Positions 28,501 through 40,500 of a stretch of 64,000 nt of DNA are shown here, one piece after another. Position 1 is the first letter of the stretch. Each line of letters begins with the position of its first letter. Under the pieces are notes generated by a model. The model worked only from the letters and a program-made list of their open reading frames with translations, made no database searches and was not told the DNA's origin. Source of the stretch: Rana temporaria (lineage: Eukaryota > Chordata > Amphibia > Anura > Ranidae); NCBI RefSeq assembly GCF_905171775.1, contig NC_053494.1:52801749-52865748 (forward strand). The letters are read 5' to 3'. The position numbers were made by a program, and so were the translations under genes.

Positions 28501-31500
28501 AACGGTGATTAAATACCACCAAAAGAAAGCTCTATTTGTGTGAAAAAAAGGACGAAAATTTCATTTGGGTACAATGTTGTATGACTAAGTAATTGTCATT
28601 CAAATTGTGAGATCACCGAAAGCTGAAAATTGGTCTGGTTATTAAAGCGGTGGTTCACCCTCAGTGACACGATTTTACCATCGAGACAGGCATTGTAGCG
28701 CGAGCTACAGTATGCCTGTCCCGATTTTTTTTACCCCCGTACTCACTGTGTACTCGTACATTATAGATTTCGGCTCCCGCGGGGAATGGGCGTGCCTATG
28801 GAGAGGGAGGATGATTGACGGCCGGCCCTGGCACGTCACTCTCCCCGAAGACAGCCGGAGTAGGTCTCGGCTCTTCACGGCGCCTGCGCACAGGCTATGC
28901 GCAGGCGCCGTGAAGAGCCAAGCCTATTTTGGCTATTTCCGGAGAAGCGTGACGCGCCAGAGCCGGCCGTCAATCATCCTCCGTCTCCATAGGCACGCCC
29001 ATTCCCCGAGGGGAGTCGGTATCTTTGATGTACGAGTACACGGTGAGTACGGGGATAAAAATATCGGGACAGGCATACTGTAGCTCGCGCTGCAATGCCT
29101 GATTTTATGGTAGAAGAAAAAATTATTTTTTTGGGTTTATAGGGTGAACCCCCGCTTTAAGTGGGTTTACGTGCCTGGTGGTCAAGTGGTTAAGTTGCCC
29201 CCCCCCCCCCACATCCATTTTGTTTTAGTTTTTTTCATCAAACCATTGTTGAATCACAAATGTTATTGTTGTTTTCATGGCTAGCATTATACAAAGATAG
29301 AGGAAGAGAAGCACATACTGACTAGTAGGTTAGCCTGTTGGACAAGCTCTGCATTGATTTTAGATTGGGCTGTGTATTGGGAGTTTGACCACATGAAGTG
29401 ATTGATTTGTTTAATATTTTAGTGCTGGCTGTTTTTTTGGAGATGAAGTCAAGGATCAGTCTGATTCCACCATCCCATCAGATGTAGACTCAGATGCTGA
29501 ACACACTCTTGCACAGGAGCTTAAGCTCAACACATTCGAAGTCCATCAGGTCACAGTTCCAATTCCTACCGATGAACAGACTGAGGAACCAAGCACAGTT
29601 TCCGCTACTGACCCCCAAGAAGGAAACAGCCTAAATACTGACTCACCTACCGAACCTTCCACAAATTCCAGGATGACCAGGGCTCCCCAATGGAGCAGTA
29701 TTGATCTGGCAGAGGCTAAAATTAATGCACTCCAACCTTCTGACAAACCCAGCCTAGCATTATTGGAGCCTTTCTCCGCAGTTGCTGAGGAACCTTTTGT
29801 GAATGATTTATATCCCTTATGGACCTGGGTGTCTGGAGGAGGTTGCTTAGTGGATTCTGTTAGTCCATTGAAATGGTTCTCTCGTCCAACAGGTGGATAT
29901 TTATTTTTATATATTTTTATTGTTTTACACAATACATGGATCCATATGTTTGATAATAGGACCTGGCTGATAATCAAAAATGGACAGTAAATTATTATGG
30001 TATTGTAAAATCTCCTTTTAGATTTATCCATAACCATGTAGTATTTTTTTTTTCTAGTGCTAAGTCTAAATGCTTTATAGGTGGTATTACTGGGTATTCA
30101 GGTCCCTTTTAGAAAAAGTAGTAAGATGGCGCAAGATTATTGGGGTATAAGCAATAGTGATCAATAAAATGATATTATATGGTCAATAAATAAATGATAA
30201 AGTATAGTCCAATGTCCAATATTAATGAATGAATGAATGACTTGTATGCGCTACTCATGCGAACTGAATCGCCTCTGGGCGCTTTTTCCAGCCAGAGTCT
30301 GCTTGGCTGGTGCGGTCATTTTACCCCGTAGGATCGTGACACGCTGATCCAATCAATACTCCAAAGGTGAGAAAAGCACTAGCGGCAGCAACCCTAAAGC
30401 AGACGCAGGCTCTGAAATGTATGCAAAAAAGAAAAGAGGATGCGCCAATGTAAGTGCAGCAGAATAGAAAGTTTAATAAAAATGTGTATAACACACAGCC
30501 AAATGGCTACTCACAAAACATGGGAGATACAAGGCATATAAGCTGCTCAGGTCCGGTGTCGCTACGGGTTCCCAGCGATCCCTGGTCCCAAACAAAGTCC
30601 TCGGCAGACAGGAGAGCTGGTGGTGATGGAATTCCTTTTTCCTGTGATGTATACACTTTTTTTTTTTTCTTTAATGCTTTTATTTTTTTGTAACTTTTAA
30701 TTAAGAAGTTTCCTGAGTGTCGGGACTTCTCACTTTAAAGGGTTTTGAAGTCCATGGATTGGTAGTCCATTTGATATAGCTTTTTTTTTAAATGTGTTTT
30801 TGCCTGATACGGAAGTCTGCCTCTATATAATCTTTCTTTAATCCTTGCGCAATACCACTGACTCGTGACTGGCAAGGGAGGGACAGCACTGTGTGCAGGT
30901 CTGGCATTCTACTGATGATATAAGAAGTGTTCTGTTGTTGCCTTTATTATTTAATCACAGGCTTGAGCATGTCCTTTAGCCTGTTGGATTGCTTTAAACT
31001 CATCGTAAATGCTGAAAGTTTTTTTTCTTAATGCATTCTCTGCGTTAAAGCGGAAGTAAACCCATCGATTTAACAGTTTCAAAAAGCAGTTTCCCAGCAT
31101 GCCGGGATTGCTAACTGTCCCATTGGTTGTGCTGTCAACCAAACGGTCAAACCATCCAATGGCTGGTGTCATAACTGATCACATGTGCAGCACCATGGCA
31201 GTTGAAGACTAAACATAGGCCAAGATGGCAGCTTCCTTGGCTGAAAATGATAGATGGGTTTACTTACACTTTAAGGTAAAAAATATTTCAGTATGCAGCC
31301 TCCCCCCTTCAAACTCCACCTTGTACTTACCTGAACCTGATCTCAATCCAGTGATGCTCACGAGGGCAGAGGCTCACTCGGCTCTCTCCCTTATGATAGA
31401 CTCAGACACAGCAGCGAGGGCCTTTTGGCAGATCGGGGAGTTGCTCTGTGCAAAACTATTGCACAGAGAAGGTAAGTATAAGCCTGTTTGTTTATAAAAA

Positions 31501-34500
31501 ATAAAAAAAAAGAATATTTACAATCACTTTAACTATAGTGAAGAAACTTGGGGACCTGGCTATACCATCTATCAGGGGTGAGTGAATCTCAAAAGTGACT
31601 GAAGACCATTAAATATTCACTCGATATTAAAGTGATGCATAAATATGTTCAGTATGTCAACTGTGTGTTTAGCTGCTTGCCTATAGTTCTGCTTTTAACC
31701 CGTTGACGCCAACATAACACATTTATGCGGCTCCACTGCACTGGACTTTTTTCTGTGGGGCAAATATGTGTATCTCCCTTTGTGCTGGGAGCGTGCCGCA
31801 CAGCACAGTGTGTGTTTTTTATTTTTTTATTTGGCATTGTTAAAAGTGTTACTAAAGCCACAACAGTAAAATCAGTCTGTATATGCAGTAAATCATGCTT
31901 GTTATACTCACTGTGAAACCAAAGGGGTTAATCCTGTGCATTGTATAAAAAGGCTGTTTCGTCAGTTCGGTTTGGTGTGTATTGCTAGAGAGAGAGTATT
32001 TTTTTTTTCTTTGGGGGAGGTTGCATGTAATCGGCACCGGCGCCAATCAGCACTGACCAGATAGAGGGTTAGCCTCATAGGATAGTCTGAAAAGGATTAA
32101 AACTTGCAAGCTTTAACAAGTGCTCGGCTGGACACTGATAGAAGTCACAAAACTGCTATATACTGCTGATGAGAAAAGGGATTTAGCTTAAATAATTGCA
32201 TCTCCGTGTTCTGTGTACTTTGGGAGACCAGATATAGTGTATTTGGGTTTAGTAACAATTTAGGGTGGTCCGTGGTTTCATGTAAAGCTGCTTGGGGGTC
32301 AGTATTAACACTTTGTTTGAAGGAAATATAGACTACTTACCTTTTATAAAGCCACCAGACACAAACCAACACTGTTGTCCAACCAACCAATCAATCAACT
32401 TGGGCAGTCTCTTTACTGACTTCTCTTATTTACCGTTTTTATTTTTTTTGCACTAGGTCTATCGATTAGCATGCAGTCACTCTCCATTACCCCAGCCAAT
32501 ACTGCTGTATGGAGGAAGCAGATTTTCGAGCAGCTCAGTGAACGCACCAGGAGAGAGCTTGATAGCTTCCGACATTATGAACAGGCTGTAGAGCAGGTAA
32601 TGTACAAACCATGTATATATACTATACAAATCATTTTTGCCTTTACCTGAAAGAATTCAGGAACCTGTATCATACATTATTATCTCTTAAAGCGGAGGTC
32701 CACCCGATTTTTTTTTTTAAAAAGACAGCAGCTACAAATACTGCAGCTACTGTCCAGCGCGCCCACGATGTCGGCAGCCGAGGCCGAGCAACCGCGCGTC
32801 TCTCTGCTGCCCCTGCCGCCATTCTCTGTGAGGAAATCGGGAAGTGACGCGTTGCGGCTTCACTGCTCGGTTCCCTACCGCCCCTCTTGATGGGGAAATT
32901 GGGACACTTATTGCTTGCTACAAAACTGAGTTACTCCCGGTATGGGAGGGGTTATATAGGGGAGGGAACTTCCTGCCTTAAGGGCGTGCCAGTGTCCATC
33001 ACCTGAAGGTAGACTCTATAACCACATAGTAATTACTATGCTTCTCTGTGTCCCGTGATGTACTTCAAGAAAAGGATTTTACAGGTAAGCTGTTATAAAA
33101 ATCCTATTTTTTTGTTTACTTGGTAAATCTAATACATCTTTTATCAAAGAAACTATTACGTTTTTTATTTCACATCTGTCATTGTGGGACTGTTTCTAAC
33201 GCCAGTGGGAGCCACTGGAGATAAGGAAACTGAATAGTGATTTTATCCAACAATGTCCACTCAAATCTGAAATATCTGTTTTGAGTGATGTAAACCTTAA
33301 AGGGGTTGTAAACCTTTGTGTTTTTTCCCCTTAAAACATCCTATGCATTAAAGTGAAAAAACACTGTGCGGTGTCCGGCCCCCCCCCAGCCCCCGTTTTT
33401 ACTTACCTAAGCCCCGAATTTCCATGGGCGCGATTCCGAGTCCCTCTCTCTTAGGCTTCTCGGCTCTTCATTGGATAGATTGATAGCAGCGCAGCCATTT
33501 GCTCCTGCTGCTGTCAATCAAATCCAATGGCTATGGATGCCGAGTGAATGACTCGGGAGCGCGTCTGCAAGGTAACCCCCTGGGAGAGCACTTCCCAGAG
33601 GGGGTTATCTATTGCTGGGAGGAGCAGCGAGAGCCGCCGTAGGACTCCAGAACAGGAGGATTGGGGCCACTCTTTGCCAAATGAGCTGCATAGTGAAGGT
33701 AAGTATGACATGTTTGTTATTTAAAAAAAAAAAAAACATGAACCTTTATGCTCGGTTCACACTTGTGCGATGCGGGAACCTACAAATCCGCTGCGGGTTC
33801 CCGCATCGCACCGACTTGCTCGGCAGTTCACGCTTCCATATGCAAACTGCCGGGAGTGTCAATACATAGTTAATGGCACCTCCATTTCAGTTTGCATATC
33901 GCACTGCAAACTGTCAGTTCGGACATGAATTGTATCGCATGGGTGTGAACACACATGCGATCTAAATCTGGTGCGGACCAAAAAAAGGTTTTGTGCGAGT
34001 TTGCTCCGAATGCGATGTGTGCGGTATCAGCCATACTGTCTGTATGGCTAAAATCACATTGCACGGTCATCGCATGTGATTTGAAGTGTGAACCGGCACT
34101 AAAAACTGAAATTGATTTGTCTTTTACCACTTGTATATTTTGTGATATATGTTGGCAAATGGTGTCTATTCAATCTTAATGGCAGAGTAAATCCTTTTTT
34201 TTTAGCCAGTGTGGGTTAAAACAGGATCCCTGCAGTGGTGGAGGGAATGGAAGCCAAATAAATGGATTGATGTGAGAGTTGCTCTTGAACAGATGACAGC
34301 CACCGATGGCTCAAGGGACAGCATCCTCTTCATATACTATACCTACAATGAGGAAAAGAAGGTATATGATTTTTCTAGACGGATCGTCTGTATGATTATT
34401 CTTCTCTGTATGACCTTTTATTTACAGACGTAGAATCTGTCCTCTTAATGACCACCAATGTAAAGTATTTTCCCCAATGACCACCAAGGTAAGGCGTATT

Positions 34501-37500
34501 CTTCCTACGAAAGGCCAATGTAATAAACATTTTTTCCCACTGACCACAAGTATAATAGGGTCCTTCTAACACTGACGGCCAATGTAAAGGATTCCTCCTT
34601 CCACTGGCCACTAATTTAGAAAAGCCCTTTTCCCTTGACCACCAATGTAAGGGAGCACCATTTCCCCTGACCCCCAAAGTAACAGGGTTCCTTCTTCCAC
34701 TGACCACCAAAGTAACAGGGGTCCTTCTTCCGCTGACCATCAATCTAATAGGACTCTTCTCCACTGATCATTAATGTAAGGAAAGCATTTTACTGGCCAC
34801 TAATATAAGGCACTGCATGCCAATGTAAATGGGCACTTTTCCACTGACTATCATCATGAGTGGGTATTTCTCCATTAACCACCAATGTGAGAGAACATCA
34901 AAATTTAGCTGTCTGCTTTTTTTTATCTGGTGTTATTATCTCTGTTAATTATAATTATTATTTTTACTAAATATAATTAGGTAGATTCAGTAAGAGTTAG
35001 GCCGACTTATCAGTAGATAAGCCGACCTAACTCAGAATCTACGCCGACTTATGTTTAAGCGTATGCTCAAACAGAGATACGCTTAAACATATCTAAGATA
35101 CGACGGCTTGCGCCGTCCTATCTTAGATTGCAATATTTCGGATGGCCGCTAGGTGGCGCTTCCATTGCGGTCGGCGTAGAATATGTAAATGAGTAGATAC
35201 GCCGATTCACGAACGTACGCCCGGCCGACGCAGTACTTTTACGCCGTTTACGTTAGAGATAGGCCGCCTAAAGTTAGAGCTTAGCCCTACATGGAATAGT
35301 AATGTTAAGTATGGCCGCCGTTCCCACGTCGAAATTCGAAATTTTTACGTTGTTTGCGTAAGACGTCCGTGAATCGGGATTTACGTCGTTTACGTCCACG
35401 TCAAAATCAATAGGCCCGTGCGGCGTACATAGCCGCAATGCACATTGGGAAATGTAGGCGCCCGACGCATGCGCAGTTCGAAAAAAACGTAAGGTCAAGC
35501 ACTATTAACATAAAACACGCCCCCCTCAAACACATTTGAATTAGGCGCCCTTACGCCCGCCGCTTTAGGCTACGCCGCCGTAACTTAGCAGGCAAGTACA
35601 TTGTGAATCATGTACTTGCCTCGCTAACTTGCGGCGGCGTAGCTTAAATTCCTTAAGCTACGCCGCCACAAAGTTGCGGCAATGTTACTGAATCTAGCTA
35701 AATGTATATATGTTAAATACACGACGTACATAACATCAATTTTTATTTTATTCTTTTGTCACAACTTCCCGTTCACACTAATGTATCATGTGCTGTAGAT
35801 GTAGTAATATTAGCAGGGGTTCCCTGAGACCCGAAAGTCATTTCAGGGGTTCCTTTGTGGTAAAAAGTTTGGGAATAGCTGGTCTAAACACTTATACCAG
35901 ACAAATATTTTTGTTTAAGTATATGTATATTTTATGTATATCCTATGAAATGTATCAACGGGATTTTGATTTCATTTGAAATAATATAAAAACAAGCTCA
36001 TTGTGCTATGTCAGTGGTGACTGTCTAGGCAATTAGAAATCTGCAGCCATGGTAAAAATTACCAAAAGCATACAGTGCGATTTTATGAGCTATTGGTGTT
36101 TTTTAGGAGCTGCATGCAGACGTGTACTGAAGGTTAAAGTAAACCTATGATTTTTCCATACAGGGTAAAGTAACTGATTAATTTTGCAGAAGTGACTATA
36201 AGCAGCTGGTACTTCCTTCCCCTACACTCTACTACTGTTTCGCCCAAGATTTACCCAGTAATTCACCCAGTAATTCTGGGTATGGGAAACGTGCCGTTCT
36301 GTCTGCCTCCGCACGATACAGCTTAGTGCTGGAATAGCATGTTATCAAGTTTGAGTACTGTCATTCAGTGGCAGGGAAAACGGGCAAAGATAGCCCTGTT
36401 GCCAGCATGTTGAAATGCCGCTTTTACATGCGTTTTTGTTCTGCCTCTAATCACCCCTTTATATTAGCCTATGTGTCCCGGCAGAAACAAACCTTACTTG
36501 CAAATTCTGAAGAGGAGTCTTTGGCAGAAAAAGCACCAAACGCTAGCCATGTTTCGGGGGGGTTAATGCATTATAATGGGCAAAATAAATTTCATTTCTG
36601 GCCAGTAGAATGCATTTATGCCAAACACACATGAACTCGCATTCAACGTATTTAAGCTGTGTTTTTCTTCCCTGGGGGAAAAAAAAAATCATCCTGTGTG
36701 CATGCGGCCTATAGCTAGCCATACACTGCTCAAATTTCAGCTGATTCCAGTTGGCTTATCTGAATTTCAAGCAATGTTTGGCCCTGCTGGCACGACTCTA
36801 TTCAACAAAAGTCAAATGTTCAATTGACTTTGGTGAAGGAGCCTGCCAGAAAATTGGCAGCCAAACGGCGCCTGCATCCAGTATTTTAAACTGCAGAGCG
36901 TGAGACCTCTCCTAATCTGTCTGTTGCCCAGTTAAGATGTGATTGGCCAAAAGCTTTCTTGTGAATATAAAGCAAGGAATAATGTCTGTATCCTATAGTT
37001 GATGCACCTAAAAATAGTTCAGCTCTCAAAATGGCTTTTTTGACATAATGTGAAAAACAGGAACTCTCAGACTTTTACTTATCTCATGAAAACGTCTGTC
37101 TTTTTTTTTTCCCCAGTACATTCATTTATTCCTTAATGAAGTGACCATTTTGGTGCCAGTTCTAAATGAGGCTAAACACACCTTTGCCATCTACACTTCA
37201 GAGAGAACAAGGCAGAGGTGGCCGGTCCGTCTGGCTGCTGCTACAGAAGAGGAGATGCATGACTGGGTAAGAATAATTATTGGTGTATTTGTGATGGTGC
37301 TGTGCAAATAAGAGTAGTTTGGTTTTATCTTAAAGCGAGGGTTCCGTGGGAATACGTTTTTTTTTTTTAATATGCATCTGCCGCACCTCACATAGTTAAT
37401 AGGGTACTCACGTGTCCTTATTTCCTAGCCCCCCGCAATGTCATTCTGCCGCAAAAGAGAATTTATAAAAATAATTGCTGGACGCTTCCATCTTGCTTGT

Positions 37501-40500
37501 GGGCACTCTGACGCCCACAAGCAAATCCTTCCGGGATGCGGTGAATGCTGATGTCCCAGTATTCATCGCTCTATCCCGCGCATGTGCAGTGTTGGCGACG
37601 AGCTGCGCCGTCAACACTACACAGTTGCCATCACAACTGTAATGTGTAATGGCGTTTTCACCTGTTTTCCATCAGTTAAAATGGCGGAATTGTATCCGCC
37701 CTCGTCTCATGACCGGCGGCAAGAGTCATGTGACGTGTAAAATCACGCGAGAGTGCTTCTGGTGGGCTAGAGAATCGTCTCCTGGGCAGCGTCACGCTGT
37801 GCTCCCAGGAGACATTGCAGCCAAAGCGACACGCCCACTCCCGCGGGAGCCAAACCAGGAAGTGGCGGGTTCAGAAGAGATAAATAAGGTATGGAATTTA
37901 TTTTAATTTGTTTGGACAGCGAACTTTTAATACAGACACCGAGCCTGTGTGTTTAACGCTGACTTTCAAATTAGGGTGAACCTCCGCTTTAAGGTTAGAG
38001 GTGCACCCAATGGAAATTTTGGTGCCGAAACCGAAAATTCACGATGCACTTGGCCGAAACTGAAAATTACAGTTTTATTAAAAAAAATCTCTGTTCAATT
38101 GCAGAGATTTCCCTTAACTTCCTGTCCCATAGCCAAAACAGGAAGTGAGAAGAAATCCCTGTAAATTAAGGGAATTCCTTGGGGACACCCAGGTTACCAA
38201 AACTAGCGTCCTCAATGGAAATTTTCCCCTCTATTACTTTTTTACTTTTTAGTATGTTGTTATTGTGTTTGGTTATTGACAAAAAAGAAAAAATACCGCG
38301 CTTAAACCCTAGAAAAATAACTAGCTCAGCTGCAACACGACAGTGTCATACAAACACAAATACAAGTAAAGGAAAAGAAAATGTTGCGCTATTAATAAAG
38401 GTTAAGCTAAAACAAACAATTGATAACAAAGAACAAAATTAATGAAAATAAAATTGCAAAGACCTAAAGTTTAGAAGGGAATGAACCACATAACTAACAG
38501 TAAAGTCTTTGTATCAATCAAAAAAGATTGTAAGCAAGTTCTTCAATGTAGAAAATAAATTCATATGTTGAAATCATATGTGGTGACCAACACCACTAAA
38601 TAAAGGATGGAGGCTTACCGGATGGCAAGCAATGGAGAGCTTGCGGCTGCAAACCCCAGCCAGGGCCTTTTGATGATCCTCGCAGGGAGATGACAGGGGA
38701 TGGATGTTGAGGCCTCCCGGACACAGAACCACAGGATTGCAGCGTATCACACACAAAAAAGACTTAATGGTGAAGTACAGCAGGACCAGCACATAAATTT
38801 ATTCGTGACTCAAGGGACCACCACCACCAAAACACCCTATGGATAGGAGGCTTACCAGAACAAAAAGCAGTGTGAGCATGTGGCTAAACCCCTAGCCAGG
38901 GCCTTTATATTCCCAAGCGGTGGCGATATATCTTAAGGGTCCTCCGGTATGTTATGATCAGTGGATGCATAGGAAAAATAATAATGCCCACATGGTGAAG
39001 TATGTTGACTCAAAAAGATTTAATAAAAAAATAGAAACACTTACAGAATAAAAGCAGAAATGGATAAGAAGCCGGCCGGCTCTCATAAACGCCCGTCCAC
39101 ACGGAACGAAAACGTCTTGCGTCAGCACGCTACCTTCCCGACGCACGTTTCGTCAAAAGCTGACGTCATCTGGGGCACGGGCGACGTGCTGACACTACAC
39201 ATATAAATAGGCTAAAACCAAGCCTCGATCTGAGTCACGGGCTAAGTGACCGCCCATGGAGGCCATGCTGGAACGCAAAACAAAAACAAGGCAAAGGAGG
39301 GTTTTTCTTTTACTTATATCCCAAACCTCTAGGCCATCTTGTGGTAAGATAGATAAATGACGGTCTACATCAAATGTGTGAAAAACACATTGAACTATGC
39401 TGGATGGATGGATAAATATAAGTGAATATAAAAAACACATTAAGCTATACCGGATAAATAAATGGCTATATTGATTAAAGAAAAAGCACCACCTTAAGTG
39501 AAAAACTTAAGTAATGGTTCCCTGATAGTCAGCAGTGAATCAACCACTAGAAATGTAGAAAAATGTTAGTGAAACAAGTGAAGAATAAAAAATATTATAT
39601 AAAATATATTAAATAATAATATCAAAATTCGGCTTGAAAATTTAAAAAGCCAAATATTTGTGCAAAAATTGTGAATAAGATGCATTAATTAGATGCAATA
39701 AGTGGAATATAAAAGTGATAAACTACAGGTTAATATACCTGAAAATATTTATATTTAAATGAATAAATAATGCTAAGAAAAAATATACTAAAAATATTGT
39801 GAGTGCAAGAACTCCAAGAAAAAGATATAAATAAATAGTAAATATTTTTAAATGTAAATATACAATATATATAGTAAAAATATACATAAAAAATATGTAC
39901 AGTGTAGTGTAAACCAAGTAATATATTATGAAGAATGTGCTAATTAAATTGAATTCTGGTAGAAAGCAGAAAAAAAGGTTATACTGTAGGTAAACAGTGA
40001 TGTGGACCATCAGTAAATACCATAACTATCTCTAGTCAGGCATATAAAATATTATATATAATACAAGTGGGGAAGGAAAGGGGGGGGGGGAATAGAAAAA
40101 ATGAGGCTCTCAAGAGGCCAGCATGTAGATCACCCCGTCACTCAGATCGAGTTCACAAATGACAGGATAAACTAAAACAGAATAAACAATAACAAGGACA
40201 ATAAAAAATATTAAAACTTAAGAATTGTCAATAAAAGCATTAACGTCAACCTCTATATTGAGTCCAAAAGGGGTATAACTCTTAATCCTGTGGATCCACT
40301 GCATTTCAGATTTGGAGATGCTTCTCACTAATGGGCTACCACGCCAGTGGGGGGCATATCTATCAATCCCCAAAAAAATAGTTTTTGAGGGGTCCCTATC
40401 ATGAACCAAACGGTAATGTTTAGATACCGAATGATTCAAATAACCGGCTAGAATGTTGGTAACGTGTTCATTAAGTCTCACTGAGAGGGCTCTCTTGGTT

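Noticed and set aside
29546..30037. 163-codon minus-strand frame
   Set aside because: It lies opposite the long tecpr1 linker exon, whose plus-strand frame is supported by homology and splice sites.
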